Assembly: GCF_001883705.2 (NCBI RefSeq)
Contig: NZ_MDEQ02000003.1
Span: 1-64,000, forward strand
Reading direction: 5' to 3'
DNA length: 64,000 nucleotides
Origin: Burkholderia catarinensis
GTDB taxonomy: Bacteria; Pseudomonadota; Gammaproteobacteria; Burkholderiales; Burkholderiaceae
In this document: positions 37,169 to 47,812 of the stretch, one piece after another
Numbering within the stretch: the stretch's first letter is position 1
How the letters are laid out: the number at the start of each line of letters is the position of its first letter
Made by a program: the position numbers and the translations under genes
The notes under the pieces: model-generated
Told to the model about the DNA's origin: nothing
Database searches by the model: none
The model's input: only the letters and a program-made list of their open reading frames with translations

Positions 37169-38753
37169 GATTCGCCTCCTGTGGCGCGGGCACGCTGTCG
37201 ATGCGCTGCGGCACGTGCAGCGGGTTGCCGTTGCGGATCGCTTCCGGCAGCAGTGCGTCCGGCAGGTCCTGGTACGACACGGGGCGCAGGAAGCGCTCGA
37301 TCGCGCGTGCGCCGACCGACGTCGTGCGCGTGTCGGAGGTGGCCGGGAACGGGCCGCCGTGCACCATCGCATGGCCGACCTCGACGCCCGTGCCGAAGCC
37401 GTTGACGAGAATGCGGCCGGCCTTGCGCTCGAGCGTCGGGCGCAGCGCGGCGAACAGCGCCGCGTCGCCGTCGGCGAGATGCGCGGCGATCGTCAACTGG
37501 CCTTCGAGCGACTTCAACACGCGATGCAGCGTGTCGGCATCCGGGCAGCGCACGATCAGCGAAGCGGGGCCGAACACTTCGTCGCGCAGTTCGGGGTGCG
37601 CGACGAACGCGTCGGCCGACGTCGCGAACAGCGCCGCGCGGGCCTGGTAGCGGCCGCCTTCGGCGCCTTCCGCCAGCCGTTCGACCGCATCGTGCCCGCA
37701 CAGCGCCGCGACGCCTTGCGCATAGCTCGCGTGGATGTGCGGCGTCAGCATCGTCTGCGCGGCCGCCGCGCGCACGGCATCGGCCGCCGCGGCCTCGAAC
37801 GCGCGCAGCGCGGGGCCGTCGACGGCCAGCACGAGGCCCGGGTTCGTGCAGAACTGGCCGGCGCCGAGCGTGAGCGATGCGACGAACTGCGGCGCGATCG
37901 CATTGTGACGCGCGTCGAGCGCGGCGGGAAACAGCAGCACGGGATTGATCGAGCTCATTTCCGCATAGACGGGAATCGGTTCGTGGCGCGCGGCCGCGAT
38001 ATGCATCAGCGCGACGCCGCCGCGGCGCGAGCCGGTGAAGCCGACGGCCTTGATGCGCGGGTCGGCGACGAGCGCCTGGCCGATCTCGCGCGACGCGTCG
38101 AACAGCAGCGAGAACACGCCGGCCGGCATCCCGCATTCGAGTGCTGCCTGCTGGATCGCGCGGCCGACGAGCTCCGACGTGCCCGGGTGCGCGGAATGCG
38201 CCTTGACGATCACCGGGCAGCCGGCCGCGAGCGCCGATGCCGTATCGCCGCCGGCGACCGAGAACGCGAGCGGGAAGTTCGACGCGCCGAACACGGCGAC
38301 CGGCCCGATCGCGACGTTGCGCAGGCGCAGGTCGACACGCGGCAGCGGCTTGCGCTCGGGGCGCGCCGGATCGATCCGCGCATCGAGAAAGCCGCCGTCG
38401 CGCACGAGCGACGCGAACAGCGCGAGCTGGCCGACCGTGCGGCCGCGCTCGCCCTCGATGCGTGCGCGCGGCAGCCCCGTTTCGGCGACGCAGCGCTCGA
38501 TCAGGTCGTCGCCGAGCGCCATGATGTGGCGGCCGATCGCGTCGAGAAACGCGGCGCGTGCTTCGAGCGACGTTTCGCGATACGTGTCGAACGCGTCGTC
38601 GGCGAGCGCGCAGGCGGTCTCCAGGTCGCGCAGGCTCGCGCCACCGAACGCGGGTTCGAGCGGTTCGCCGGTTGCGGCGGCGATCGCATGGAGAGTGCCG
38701 TTCTGTCCGGCGACGGCGGACTGGCCGATCAGGAGCTGACCTGTGAGTTGCAT
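37161..38753 (-). CDS. 2-oxoglutarate semialdehyde (2,5-dioxovalerate) dehydrogenase
   Basis: 530-residue NADP-type aldehyde dehydrogenase that finishes hydroxyproline breakdown by forming 2-oxoglutarate. General base Glu265 (Tyr-Ala-Glu-Met-Ser-Ser) and nucleophile Cys302 (Gly-Gln-Phe-Cys-Thr-Asn-Pro-Gly) are present; Phe-Thr-Gly-Ser-Arg at 239-243 marks cofactor binding. ATG follows GAGGAAAACC. Sits between the permease and reductase genes, all leftward. Confidence 0.92.
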   Translation of the reverse strand: MQLTGQLLIGQSAVAGQNGTLHAIAAATGEPLEPAFGGASLRDLETACALADDAFDTYRETSLEARAAFLDAIGRHIMALGDDLIERCVAETGLPRARIEGERGRTVGQLALFASLVRDGGFLDARIDPARPERKPLPRVDLRLRNVAIGPVAVFGASNFPLAFSVAGGDTASALAAGCPVIVKAHSAHPGTSELVGRAIQQAALECGMPAGVFSLLFDASREIGQALVADPRIKAVGFTGSRRGGVALMHIAAARHEPIPVYAEMSSINPVLLFPAALDARHNAIAPQFVASLTLGAGQFCTNPGLVLAVDGPALRAFEAAAADAVRAAAAQTMLTPHIHASYAQGVAALCGHDAVERLAEGAEGGRYQARAALFATSADAFVAHPELRDEVFGPASLIVRCPDADTLHRVLKSLEGQLTIAAHLADGDAALFAALRPTLERKAGRILVNGFGTGVEVGHAMVHGGPFPATSDTRTTSVGARAIERFLRPVSYQDLPDALLPEAIRNGNPLHVPQRIDSVPAPQEANHV

Positions 38754-38820
38754 GGTTTTCCTCGTAAAAAGCAGGGGCCGGGCGTGGTGCGCCCGGCCGA
38801 TGGAAGGCGGAACGGGCGCG

Positions 38821-40446
38821 TCAGTCCTCGTCGTCGTCGAGCTGCAGCTTGTCGGAGCGGACGCCCGTGTTGGCGCCCCAGTAGTAGATGACGAGCGCGA
38901 CGGCCGCGACGACGACCGTGTCGTACGGATGCGCGAGCCGGCCCGTGCCGCCGAAGCCGCCGAGATACGACAGCACGATCATCGCCGCATAGAACGCGAT
39001 CAGCCACGCGGACGAGCGCACCTGTTCGGCGAGACTCAGGTGCGCGGTCGGCACCCAGCGGCGGCATGCGAGATAGATGACGAACATCACGATCTGCAGC
39101 CCGAGCAGCCAGGACACCGTGCTCCAGCCCGACCAGTAGACGATCAGCGCGGCGATCACGAACGACGCGGGCCCGGTGATGCCGAACGCGCTCGCGCGGA
39201 ACGGCCGCGGCAGGTCGGGCGCGGTGCGGCGCAGCGCGGCGACCGATACCGGTGCCACCGCATAGCTCAGCACCAGCGCGGCCGACACGATGTTGATCAG
39301 CGCTTCCCACGACGGGAACGGCAGCGTCCAGAAGATCGCAAGACCGAACGTGAGCCACAGGCCCGCACGCGGGATGCCCGACGCTTCGTCGACGCGCGTG
39401 AACACCTTGAAGAACGTGCCCGTCTTCGCCCAGCCGTAGACGACGCGCGGCGTCGCGTTCATGTAGATGTTGCCGCAGCCGCTCGGCGAGATCATCGCGT
39501 CGGCGACGACCATCACCGCGAGCCAGCCGACGCCGAGTGCGAGCGCGATGTCGCGGTACGGCAGCGAGAACGCCTTGCTCACGTCGTGCCAGCCGGCGGC
39601 GAGCATTTCCGTCGGGATGCTGCCGATGAACGCGAGCTGCAGCAGCACGTAGATCAGCGTCGACAGCAGGATCGACAGGATCAGCGCGATCGGGATCGTG
39701 CGTTGCGGATTGCGCACCTCGCTCGCGACCGACACGATCGGCGTGAGCCCGAGGTACGCGAAGATGATGCCGCCCGCGGACACGGCCATCTCGATGCCCG
39801 GCACGCCGAACGGCGCGAAGCCGCGCACGGTCAGGTTGGCGGGCTTGAAGAACGTGAACAGCACCGCGATGACCGCCAACGGCACGATGAACTTGAAGAT
39901 GCTGATGATGTTGTTCGCCTTCGCGAACGTCTTCACGCTCGAATAGTTCAGGTAAAAGAAGAAGCAGAGCAGCGCGGCCTGCACGAGCCAGCCGAGCGTC
40001 GTCGGGTCGCTCGATCCGGCGACCGTCAGGCCCGGAAACCACGCGGCCGCGTACTGGCGCGCGGCGACGACTTCGATCGCGATCAGGCTCGAGAACGCGA
40101 TCAGCGTGATGAAGCCCATCAGGTAGCCGAGCAGCGGGCCGTGCGAGAACACCGGGTAGCGGACTACGCCGCCCGCGCGCGGCAGCGCGGCGCCGAGCTC
40201 GCAATAGACGATGCCGAGCAGCAGCACGGCGAAGCCGCCGAGCAGCCACGAGAAGATGCCGGCCGGGCCTGCGATCGTCGACACGTGACTCGCGGCGAAC
40301 AGCCACCCCGAACCGAAAATGGCGCCGAGACCGATGAACGTGAGATCGGTCAGCGACAACTGTTTCTTGAACTTGCCGTGACCCGCGTCGGGGTGCGCGG
40401 AACGGGAAAGCGGGACAGACGGGTGAGCGTTGCCTTGGCCTGGCAT
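38821..40446 (-). CDS. APC-family amino acid permease
   Basis: 541 residues, 12 to 14 transmembrane segments. Helix 1 motif [13 protein letters not shown] matches the substrate-binding bend of the APC superfamily. AGGAGA precedes ATG 40446. Within the hydroxyproline operon it is the likely uptake system for 4-hydroxyproline or proline; specificity is inferred from context only. Confidence 0.9.
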   Translation of the reverse strand: MPGQGNAHPSVPLSRSAHPDAGHGKFKKQLSLTDLTFIGLGAIFGSGWLFAASHVSTIAGPAGIFSWLLGGFAVLLLGIVYCELGAALPRAGGVVRYPVFSHGPLLGYLMGFITLIAFSSLIAIEVVAARQYAAAWFPGLTVAGSSDPTTLGWLVQAALLCFFFYLNYSSVKTFAKANNIISIFKFIVPLAVIAVLFTFFKPANLTVRGFAPFGVPGIEMAVSAGGIIFAYLGLTPIVSVASEVRNPQRTIPIALILSILLSTLIYVLLQLAFIGSIPTEMLAAGWHDVSKAFSLPYRDIALALGVGWLAVMVVADAMISPSGCGNIYMNATPRVVYGWAKTGTFFKVFTRVDEASGIPRAGLWLTFGLAIFWTLPFPSWEALINIVSAALVLSYAVAPVSVAALRRTAPDLPRPFRASAFGITGPASFVIAALIVYWSGWSTVSWLLGLQIVMFVIYLACRRWVPTAHLSLAEQVRSSAWLIAFYAAMIVLSYLGGFGGTGRLAHPYDTVVVAAVALVIYYWGANTGVRSDKLQLDDDED

Positions 40447-40674
40447 GGGCTTGTCTCCTAGGGGAATGGCGGCACAGGCGTGAGCTGCGCGCGCTCCGAC
40501 GGAGCAGCGCGCACGCCTGCCGGCCGGCGTCGCCCGGTTCGAACGACCGGGGCGGGCCGCGGGACGTTCACGCGCGGCGCGGGCTGGCGCCGGTGCGAAC
40601 GGGCCCGCGGGCCATGCCGGACCGGAGACGGCGGCGCGACCGGAACGCCGGTGCGCCGCCGCCGGGGGAGTCGG

Positions 40675-41595
40675 TCAGAGACCGACGTCGGGCAGCGCCG
40701 GGCGCGTTTCGAGCGCCTTCGCGACGATCGCCTTCACTTCCGCGAGCGTGTCGCCTTGCAGCGCGAGGCGCGGCGGGCGCGTGATCGCGCTGCCGCGGCC
40801 GACGAGTTCTTCGCACAGCTTGATGCACTGCACGAGGTCGGGGCGTGCGTCGAGGTGCAGCAGCGGCATGAACCAGCGGTACAGCGCGAGCGCTTCGTCG
40901 AAACGCTTTTGCTTCGCGAGGCGGAACAGCGTCTCGCCTTCCTTCGGGAACGCGTTCGACATGCCCGACACCCAGCCTTCGGCGCCGACCGCGATGCTCT
41001 CGACCACGACGTCGTCGAGGCCCGCGAACAGCACGAAGCGATCGCCGACCGCGTTGCGCAGGTCGATGAAGCGGCGCGTATCGCCCGACGAATCCTTGAA
41101 GCAGACGATGTTCTCGCAGTCCTGCAGCGCGATCAGCACGTCGGGCGTCACGTCGTTCTTGTAGATCGGCGGGTTGTTGTAGACCATCACCGGCAGGTCG
41201 GTGCTCGTCGCGACCGCGCGGAAGTGTGCGGCGGTTTCGTGCGGCTTCGCCGAGTAGACCAGCGCGGGCATCACCATCACGCCGTCGACGCCGACGCGTT
41301 GCGCTTCACGCACCGTGTTGCGCGCGAATTCGGTCGTGAATTCGGCGATGCCGGCGATCACCGGAATCTTGCCGCCGGCCGCGTCGCGTGCGGCCTCGAT
41401 CACCTGGAGCTTCTCGCTCGTCGACAGCGACGTGTTTTCGCCGACCGTGCCGCAGACCACGAGGCCCGACACGCCGTCGTTCACCAGGTTCTTCACCACG
41501 CGATGCGTGGCGTCGATGTCGAGGGAAAAGTCCGGCTTGAACTGGGTGCTGACGGCCGGGAAAACCCCGGTCCACTGAATGGCGTTTCGGCTCAC
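40675..41595 (-). CDS. hypD: Delta-1-pyrroline-4-hydroxy-2-carboxylate deaminase (DapA family)
   Basis: 306-residue class I aldolase fold. Schiff-base Lys167 (Cys-Phe-Lys-Asp-Ser-Ser) and Tyr139 (Val-Tyr-Asn-Asn-Pro) are in place. Members in hydroxyproline loci dehydrate and deaminate the pyrroline to 2-oxoglutarate semialdehyde. GTG 41595 has AGGAGA 9 bases before it. First gene of the leftward arm, divergent from the epimerase. Confidence 0.9.
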   Translation of the reverse strand: MSRNAIQWTGVFPAVSTQFKPDFSLDIDATHRVVKNLVNDGVSGLVVCGTVGENTSLSTSEKLQVIEAARDAAGGKIPVIAGIAEFTTEFARNTVREAQRVGVDGVMVMPALVYSAKPHETAAHFRAVATSTDLPVMVYNNPPIYKNDVTPDVLIALQDCENIVCFKDSSGDTRRFIDLRNAVGDRFVLFAGLDDVVVESIAVGAEGWVSGMSNAFPKEGETLFRLAKQKRFDEALALYRWFMPLLHLDARPDLVQCIKLCEELVGRGSAITRPPRLALQGDTLAEVKAIVAKALETRPALPDVGL

Positions 41596-41701
41596 TGAAA
41601 TCTCCTACGTTCGTATCGGTCGGCCGACAGGTGTGTCGGTGTGGCAACCAGTATCGCCGCGCAAACGCCCATCACGCTTGAGTCGTATCGCGGAGCAAAA
41701 T

Positions 41702-41764
41702 GACGAAATCGGCACAGCGGCCGGCAGGGGCGCGAAGGGCGCTTCGTACTATGCCGATTTCGTC
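41702..41764. promoter_or_regulatory. 13-bp inverted repeat in the divergent hydroxyproline promoter region
   Basis: GACGAAATCGGCA at 41702-41714 recurs as its exact complement at 41752-41764, 37 bases apart, in the 251-base gap between the two arms of the locus. Two inverted copies of one 13-mer look like sites for one regulator bound as two dimers or a looped pair. No dedicated regulator gene is in the arms. Confidence 0.6.
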
Positions 41765-41846
41765 GTCGTCCTCATCGAAAAGCCACAAGCGGACGGACGC
41801 GCGACGGAGGAAGCTATGCTCCTTTCCCCACTTCGAACGGCTCATG

Positions 41847-42779
41847 ATGAAGCGCATCCAGATCATCGATTCGCACACGGGCGGCGAACCCACTCGGCTC
41901 GTCGTGTCCGGCTTCCCCGCGCTCGGCAGCGGCACGATGGCCGAGCGCCGCGACGTGCTCGCGCGCGAGCACGACCGTTACCGCACCGCGTGCATCCTCG
42001 AGCCGCGCGGCAGCGACGTGCTGGTCGGCGCGCTGCTGTGCGAACCCGTGTCGCCCGACGCGGCGGCCGGCGTGATCTTCTTCAACAATAGCGGCTATCT
42101 CGGGATGTGCGGGCACGGCACGATCGGCGTCGTGCGCACGCTGCATCACATGGGGCGCATCGAGCCCGGCATGCACCGGATCGAGACGCCCGTCGGCACC
42201 GTCGAGGCGACGCTGCACGACGACCTGTCGGTCAGCGTGCGCAACGTGCCGGCGTATCGGCATGCGAAGGGCGTCGCGGTCGACGTGCCGGGTTATGGCC
42301 CCGTGAAGGGCGACATCGCGTGGGGCGGCAACTGGTTCTTCCTGATCAGCGACCACGGGCAGCGAGTCGCCGGCGACAACGTCGCGGCGCTCACTGCGTA
42401 CGCGTCTGCCGTGCGCGAAGGGCTCGAACGCGCGGGCATCACCGGCGCGAACGGCGGCGAGATCGATCACATCGAGCTGTTCGCCGACGATCCCGCGCAC
42501 GACAGCCGCAGCTTCGTGCTGTGTCCGGGCCTGGCATACGACCGTTCGCCGTGCGGCACCGGCACCAGCGCGAAGCTCGCGTGCCTCGCGGCCGACGGCA
42601 AGCTCGCGCCGGGTGCCGTGTGGCGGCAGGCGAGCGTGATCGGCAGCGTGTTCCAAGCGAGCTACGAACAGGCCGACGGCGGCATCGTGCCGACGATCCG
42701 CGGCAGCGCGCACCTGAGCGCGGAAGCGACGCTGCTGATCGAGGAAGACGACCCGTTCGGCTGGGGCATCGTGTCGTGA
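41847..42779 (+). CDS. hypRE: 4-hydroxyproline 2-epimerase
   Basis: 310 residues of the proline racemase family; converts trans-4-hydroxy-L-proline to cis-4-hydroxy-D-proline without cofactor. The two catalytic Cys are present at exactly the family positions: Cys88 (Met-Cys-Gly-His-Gly) and Cys236 (Pro-Cys-Gly-Thr-Gly-Thr), which also supports the second ATG (41847) as start over 41844. Cys rather than Thr at the second site marks a racemase/epimerase and not a dehydratase. The stop overlaps the next start (GTGA). Confidence 0.95.
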   Translation: MKRIQIIDSHTGGEPTRLVVSGFPALGSGTMAERRDVLAREHDRYRTACILEPRGSDVLVGALLCEPVSPDAAAGVIFFNNSGYLGMCGHGTIGVVRTLHHMGRIEPGMHRIETPVGTVEATLHDDLSVSVRNVPAYRHAKGVAVDVPGYGPVKGDIAWGGNWFFLISDHGQRVAGDNVAALTAYASAVREGLERAGITGANGGEIDHIELFADDPAHDSRSFVLCPGLAYDRSPCGTGTSAKLACLAADGKLAPGAVWRQASVIGSVFQASYEQADGGIVPTIRGSAHLSAEATLLIEEDDPFGWGIVS

Positions 42780-43903
42780 GCGAAGCGAAGACCGACGTCG
42801 TCGTGATCGGCGCCGGCATCGTCGGTGCGGCATGCGCGCACGAACTCGCGCAGCGCGGGCTGCGCGTGCTCGTCGTCGACGACGCAAGCGGCGGCGCGAC
42901 CGGCGCGGGGATGGGGCACCTCGTCGCGATGGACGACAACGCGGCCGAACTCGCGCTGAGCCATTACTCGATCGAACTGTGGCGCGCGTTGAGCGGCGAG
43001 ATGCCGGCAGGCTGCGCGTACCGCAACTGCGGCACGCTGTGGCTCGCGGCCGATGCGCACGAGATGGATCTCGCGCGCGCGAAGCAGGCGACGCTGGCCG
43101 CGCACGGCGTGGCCGGCGAGCTGATCGATGCGGCGGCGCTTGCGCAACTGGAGCCGATGCTGCGCACGGGCCTCGGTGGCGCGCTGAAGATTCCCGGCGA
43201 CGCGATCCTCTATGCGCCCGTCACCGCGAACTGGCTGCTGCAGCGCGCACCGCGCATCACGTTGCGCCGCGACCGGGCCGTCGCGATCGATGGCCCGAGC
43301 GTGACGCTCGCGAGCGGCGATACGCTGCGCGCGGAACGCGTGGTCGTCGCGAACGGCGTCGCGGCGCGCACGCTGCTGCCCGAGTTGCCGCTGCGCCCGA
43401 AAAAGGGCCACCTTCTGATTACCGACCGCTATCCGGGCCAGGTATCGCACCAGCTCGTCGAGTTGGGCTATGCGGCGAGCGCGCATGCGAGCGACGGCAC
43501 GTCGGTCGCGTTCAACGTGCAGCCGCGGCCGACCGGCCAGCTGCTGATCGGCTCGTCGCGCCAGTTCGACACGGAAGACGCGCGGGTCGAGCCGCCCGTG
43601 CTCGCGCGCATGCTGCGCCGCGCGGTCGGCTACCTGCCGGACCTGGCCGAACTGAACGGAATCCGTGCATGGACCGGATTCCGCTCCGCGAGCCCCGACG
43701 GCCTGCCGCTGCTCGGCGAGCACCCGGCGCGGCCGGGCGTGTGGCTCGCGGTCGGGCACGAAGGGCTCGGCGTGACGACCGCGCCGGGCAGCGCGCGGCT
43801 CGTCGCCGCGCTGATGGCCGGCGAACGGCCGCCCATCGATATCGAACCGTATTTGCCGGGACGCTTCCTGACCGCGTCCCTCGTAGCCGGAGCGCTGACA
43901 TGA
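42776..43903 (+). CDS. D-hydroxyproline dehydrogenase, beta subunit (FAD)
   Basis: 375 residues, DadA-like flavoprotein. The Rossmann motif [10 protein letters not shown] at residues 10-19 binds FAD; Gly-Trp-type tail Ser-Pro-Asp-Gly-Leu-Pro-Leu-Leu-Gly near 305 closes the fold. It oxidises cis-4-hydroxy-D-proline to the pyrroline. GTG 42776 overlaps the epimerase stop. Together with the next two genes it makes an alpha-beta-gamma enzyme like the pseudomonad LhpBEF complex. Confidence 0.88.
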   Translation: MSEAKTDVVVIGAGIVGAACAHELAQRGLRVLVVDDASGGATGAGMGHLVAMDDNAAELALSHYSIELWRALSGEMPAGCAYRNCGTLWLAADAHEMDLARAKQATLAAHGVAGELIDAAALAQLEPMLRTGLGGALKIPGDAILYAPVTANWLLQRAPRITLRRDRAVAIDGPSVTLASGDTLRAERVVVANGVAARTLLPELPLRPKKGHLLITDRYPGQVSHQLVELGYAASAHASDGTSVAFNVQPRPTGQLLIGSSRQFDTEDARVEPPVLARMLRRAVGYLPDLAELNGIRAWTGFRSASPDGLPLLGEHPARPGVWLAVGHEGLGVTTAPGSARLVAALMAGERPPIDIEPYLPGRFLTASLVAGALT

Positions 43904-44030
43904 AACGACCCCCACGCTCACTTCGTTCGCTGTCGACCGGAGTTGGCGCTTCAGCGCTTACTCCGGTCCCATGCACGGCTCCCCCCGCGGGGGCGGTCAG
44001 CCCCCTTGGGGCGGCCCGGCGGAGGCTGAC
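43904..44030. repeat. GC-rich intergenic element inside the dehydrogenase operon
   Basis: 127 bases with CCCCCGCGGGGG, then CCCCCTTGGGG, and a TTCGTTCGC segment; several short hairpins can form. The composition resembles dispersed intergenic repeats seen in Burkholderia genomes, here inserted between two subunit genes that are usually adjacent. That it is repeated elsewhere is inference. Confidence 0.45.
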
Positions 44031-44264
44031 ATGATCATTCATCTGGACGGCCGCACGCTGACGGTGGCCGACGGCGCGAGCGTCGCGGCCGCCGTCGCGG
44101 CGAGCGGCGACGACACGACGCGCGTGTCGTGCACGGGTGCGGCGCGTGCGCCGTTTTGCGGCATGGGCGTCTGCCAGGAGTGCAGGATGACGATCGACGG
44201 CCGCCGCAGGCTGGCTTGCCAGACGCTGTGCCGGGACGGGATGCGGGTGGAGCGTACGCGATGA
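44031..44264 (+). CDS. D-hydroxyproline dehydrogenase, gamma subunit ((2Fe-2S) protein)
   Basis: 77 residues. Cys34, Cys43, Cys48, Cys51 and Cys63 (Phe-Cys-Gly-Met-Gly-Val-Cys-Gln-Glu-Cys) form the plant-type ferredoxin cluster site of small (2Fe-2S)-binding subunits in amino acid dehydrogenases. GGAGG five bases before ATG 44031. Overlaps the next gene by ATGA. It should pass electrons between the two flavoprotein subunits. Confidence 0.88.
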   Translation: MIIHLDGRTLTVADGASVAAAVAASGDDTTRVSCTGAARAPFCGMGVCQECRMTIDGRRRLACQTLCRDGMRVERTR

Positions 44265-45529
44265 AACAGGAACGACTGAGCGTCGACGTCGCGATCGTCG
44301 GTGCGGGCCCGGCTGGACTGTCGGCCGCGCGGGCCGCCGCGCAAAGCGGTGCGGTGGTCGCGATCGTCGACGACAATCCGCGGGCGGGCGGGCAGATCTG
44401 GCGGCAGGCAGCTGCTTCGCGTGCGGTACCGGCCGCCGCCGAGCGCCTCGCCGTCTTGCGGCAGCCGAATGTCACGCATCTCGCGGCGACACGCATCGTC
44501 GCCGAAACGCAGCCGGGCACGCTGCTGCTCGAGGACGACGAACGCGGGCTGCTGCTCGACTACCGGACGCTGATTCTCTGCTGCGGCGCACGCGAGTTGC
44601 TGCTGCCGTTTCCGGGCTGGACGCTGCCGGGCGTCACCGGCGCGGGCGGCTTGCAGGCGCTGATCAAGTACGGCCTCGATGTGCGCGGGCAGCGCACGGT
44701 GATCGCGGGCAGCGGGCCGCTGCTGCTGGCGAGCGCGGCAACGGCCCGTCAGGCCGGCGCGCGCGTGTCGCACGTGCTGGAACAGGCGGGATGGGGCGAC
44801 GTGGCCGGCTTCGGCGCGGGGCTGTGGCGCTGGCCGTCGAAGCTCGCGCAGGCCGCGAAGCTCGTCACGGCCGCGTATCGGCCCGATGCGTACGTCGTCG
44901 AGGCGTTCGGTGACAAGCGGCTCGAACGCGTGCGGATCCGCCACGGCGAACGCGAGTTCGACGTCGATTGCGACCGGCTCGCGTGCGGCTTCGGGCTCGT
45001 GCCGAATATCGTGCTGCCGAGCCATCTCGGCTGCCGGATCGAAAACGGCGCGGTGGCGGTCGACATGCACCAGCGTACGAGCCGCGACGGGCATTTCGCG
45101 GCCGGCGAGTGCACGGGCGTTGGCGGCAGCGAACTGGCGATGGTCGAAGGCGAGATCGCCGGCCATGCGGCGACCGGGCAGATGGCACCGTTGGCCGCGC
45201 TCGTCGCGCGGCGCGAGCACTGGCAGGCCTTTGCGGATGCCGTGCGCGAGCGCTTCGCGATCCGCGAGCCGATCCGCCGGCTCGCGCGGCCCGATACGCT
45301 GCTGTGCCGCTGCGAGGATGTGCGTTTCGACGCGGTCGCACAGGAACCGGGCTGGACGGCCGCGAAGCTGCAGTCGCGGTGCGGGATGGGCGCGTGCCAG
45401 GGCCGCGTGTGCGGCGCGGCCGCGCAGGCGCTGTTCGGCTGGACGCCGCCCGTGCCGCGCACGCCGCTCGTGCCCGCACGGGTCGGCACGCTGATGCTGG
45501 ACGGCACGGCATCCTGCGACGGCGCGTGA
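44261..45529 (+). CDS. D-hydroxyproline dehydrogenase, alpha subunit (NAD(P)/FAD oxidoreductase)
   Basis: 422 residues. Two dinucleotide motifs: Val-Gly-Ala-Gly-Pro-Ala-Gly-Leu at 15-22 and Ile-Ala-Gly-Ser-Gly-Pro-Leu-Leu at about 146. The C-terminal Cys-Arg-Cys-Glu-Asp-Val and Cys-Gly-Met-Gly-Ala-Cys-Gln-Gly-Arg-Val-Cys are the BFD-like iron-sulfur site of alpha subunits (HcnB/OoxA/LhpE relatives). Last gene of the rightward arm. Confidence 0.88.
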   Translation: MKQERLSVDVAIVGAGPAGLSAARAAAQSGAVVAIVDDNPRAGGQIWRQAAASRAVPAAAERLAVLRQPNVTHLAATRIVAETQPGTLLLEDDERGLLLDYRTLILCCGARELLLPFPGWTLPGVTGAGGLQALIKYGLDVRGQRTVIAGSGPLLLASAATARQAGARVSHVLEQAGWGDVAGFGAGLWRWPSKLAQAAKLVTAAYRPDAYVVEAFGDKRLERVRIRHGEREFDVDCDRLACGFGLVPNIVLPSHLGCRIENGAVAVDMHQRTSRDGHFAAGECTGVGGSELAMVEGEIAGHAATGQMAPLAALVARREHWQAFADAVRERFAIREPIRRLARPDTLLCRCEDVRFDAVAQEPGWTAAKLQSRCGMGACQGRVCGAAAQALFGWTPPVPRTPLVPARVGTLMLDGTASCDGA

Positions 45530-45572
45530 CGCGTCGCGGCGAAGCGGCCCGGTTGGCGCCGGGCCGCGCGAT

Positions 45573-46517
45573 TCATTCCACCTTCACTTTCTCCCAGCCG
45601 CCGACCTGCGGCGCCGCACAGGCGCGCAGGCATTCGATCGTCGCGGCCACGGCCGCGCGGTTCGCGCTGTCGGGGTGCCAGTACATCGACACCGCGCCCT
45701 GGCCTTCGAGTTCCATCGGCAGGATGCGGATCGCGTTCAATTGCGCGAAGCGCCGCGCGGCACGATGCGACGCGACGCCGAGCAGGTCGGTGTTGTTCAG
45801 CAGCGTGAGGTTGAGGATCGACGAATTCGATTCGACGCAGTGCGGCGGCTGCACGCGGCCGGCGGCCGCCAGCGCGGCCTCCAGCGCGTTGTGCACGGGC
45901 GTGCCCGACGGCCACACGATCCACGGGTAGGCGAGCACGTCGTCCCAGCCGACCGACGCCGCGCCGGCGAGCGCGTGGCCGGGCCGCGCGACGAACACGA
46001 CCGGATCGACATACAGCGCTTCGGCCTGCAACTGCGGATCGACGGACGTCGAGCCCGAGCGGCCGACGACGATGTCGAGTTCGCCGCGCGCGAGCTGCGG
46101 CATCAACTGGTTCATCGTGCTTTCGGTCAGCCGCACCTGCGCGCGCGGCATCCGTTTCAGCAGTTGCGACACGGCGAACGGCACCGTGTCGGCCGCCGCG
46201 ACGCCCGACGTACCGATCGTCACGAGGCCGCTGCCGCCTTCGCGCAGCGCGGCCATGTCGTCGCGCGCGACGTCGAGCTGCGCTTCGACGCGGCGCGCGT
46301 GTTCGATCAGCGCTTCGCCGTAAGGCGTCGGCCGCAGGCCGCGCGCATGCCGTTCGAACAGCGGCAGCCCGACATCCTCCTCCAGTTCCTTCAGCCATTT
46401 CGACAGCGCGGGCTGCGTGGTCGCGAGCGCCACCGCTGACTGGCTCAGATTGCCGGTGCCGGCAAGGCTCAGCAGTACCTGCAGATGCCGCAGTCGCAGC
46501 CGGTGGGTCCAGTCCAT
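45573..46517 (-). CDS. LysR family regulator of the gentisate genes
   Basis: 314 residues: winged helix at 1-65 (Leu-Arg-His-Leu-Gln-Val-Leu-Leu-Ser and Thr-Gln-Pro-Ala-Leu-Ser-Lys-Trp-Leu-Lys-Glu-Leu-Glu) and a periplasmic-binding-protein-like effector domain. It is divergent from gtdA, the usual position of a LysR activator, and convergent with the hydroxyproline operon. Two dyads lie in the shared promoter region. The inducer is likely gentisate or 3-hydroxybenzoate (inference). Confidence 0.88.
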   Translation of the reverse strand: MDWTHRLRLRHLQVLLSLAGTGNLSQSAVALATTQPALSKWLKELEEDVGLPLFERHARGLRPTPYGEALIEHARRVEAQLDVARDDMAALREGGSGLVTIGTSGVAAADTVPFAVSQLLKRMPRAQVRLTESTMNQLMPQLARGELDIVVGRSGSTSVDPQLQAEALYVDPVVFVARPGHALAGAASVGWDDVLAYPWIVWPSGTPVHNALEAALAAAGRVQPPHCVESNSSILNLTLLNNTDLLGVASHRAARRFAQLNAIRILPMELEGQGAVSMYWHPDSANRAAVAATIECLRACAAPQVGGWEKVKVE

Positions 46518-46542
46518 CGCATGCCTCGTCGCGAGAAGGTAT

Positions 46543-46576
46543 ATCCAGAATTATATGGATCAGATGATTTAATCAT
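46543..46576. promoter_or_regulatory. Two dyads in the lysR-gtdA promoter region
   Basis: ATCCA-N8-TGGAT at 46543-46560 and ATGATT-T-AATCAT at 46564-46576, in an AT-rich stretch between the divergent genes. Either may be the LysR recognition and activation site. Confidence 0.45.
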
Positions 46577-46681
46577 TTTACCGGGTATGTCTGAGTCGAA
46601 TATAAATCAGCTAACGGACTGCAGCACGGTCCCCGACCCGACATAGCGCCGACGCCGATCGGCCGACTCCCAGGAGACCTC

Positions 46682-47728
46682 ATGACGACCCGACATCCGG
46701 ACGCATCGCGCGCCGCGTACTACGCACGGATCGCCGAGCAGCGCCTGGCGCCGCTGTGGGAATCGCTGCACAACCTCGTGCCGAAATCCCCGCAGCCGGC
46801 CGCGCAGGCCGCGATCTGGAAGTACGCGCAGGTGCGCGACCTCGTGATGCAGGCGGGCAGCGTGATCAGCGCGGAAGAGGCCGTGCGCCGCGTGCTGGTG
46901 CTGGAGAACCCGGGGCTGCCGGCCAAGTCGAGCATGACGCCGAGCCTGTATGCGGGGCTGCAGTTGATCCTGCCGGGCGAGATCGCGCCGAGCCATCGGC
47001 ATACGCAGTCGGCGCTGCGCTTCATCGTCGAGGGGCGCGGCGCATGGACGGCCGTGAACAGCGAACGCACGACGATGCATCCGGGCGACTTCATCATCAC
47101 GCCGTCGTGGGCGTGGCACGACCACGGCAATCCGTCGGCCGAAGAGGGCGGCGAGCCGGTCGTGTGGCTCGACGGGCTCGACATTCCGCTGCTCGCGAAC
47201 CTCGACGCGGGCTTCGCGGAGAACTATTCGGAAGCCGTGCAGCCCGTGAATCGCCCGGAAGGCGACAGCTTCGCGCGCTTCGGTCACAACATGGTGCCGG
47301 TGCGGCATCGCGTGAGCGATCCGACGTCGCCGGTATTCAGCTATCCGTATGCACGCAGCCGCGAAGCGCTCGACACGCTGTACCGGAACGGCGAGCTCGA
47401 TGCGTGGGACGGCGTGAAGTTGCGCTATGTGAACCCCGCGACGGGCGGCTGGCCGATGCCGACGATCGCGACCTTCATGCAGTTCCTGCCCGCCGGCTTC
47501 GACGGCCGCACGTACCGCAGCACCGACGCGACGATCTACTGCGTCGTCGAGGGCAGCGGCACCGCGCACATCGGTGGCAGCGCATTCGAATTCGAGCCGC
47601 ACGACATTTTCGTCGCGCCGTCGTGGGCGCCGGTGCGGCTGTCGGCGTCGTCCGACAGCGTGCTGTTCAGCTATTCCGACCGGCCCGTGCTGTCCGCGCT
47701 GAACCTGCTGCGCGAAGCGCGCGACTGA
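46682..47728 (+). CDS. gtdA: Gentisate 1,2-dioxygenase
   Basis: 348-residue bicupin. The N-terminal cupin has the iron ligands in [12 protein letters not shown] (about 101-112) and Trp-Ala-Trp-His-Asp-His-Gly; a second, metal-free cupin spans about 260-335. It opens gentisate to maleylpyruvate using O2. CAGGAGACCTC precedes ATG. First gene of the rightward gentisate operon. Confidence 0.95.
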   Translation: MTTRHPDASRAAYYARIAEQRLAPLWESLHNLVPKSPQPAAQAAIWKYAQVRDLVMQAGSVISAEEAVRRVLVLENPGLPAKSSMTPSLYAGLQLILPGEIAPSHRHTQSALRFIVEGRGAWTAVNSERTTMHPGDFIITPSWAWHDHGNPSAEEGGEPVVWLDGLDIPLLANLDAGFAENYSEAVQPVNRPEGDSFARFGHNMVPVRHRVSDPTSPVFSYPYARSREALDTLYRNGELDAWDGVKLRYVNPATGGWPMPTIATFMQFLPAGFDGRTYRSTDATIYCVVEGSGTAHIGGSAFEFEPHDIFVAPSWAPVRLSASSDSVLFSYSDRPVLSALNLLREARD

Positions 47729-47812
47729 CGCCGGCCGGTTTCGACGATCCGTTTTCCGTGCGCCGCCGCTGTGGCGCGCGTCCCTTCATTCATGCCTACG
47801 CTGGAGCCGTTC

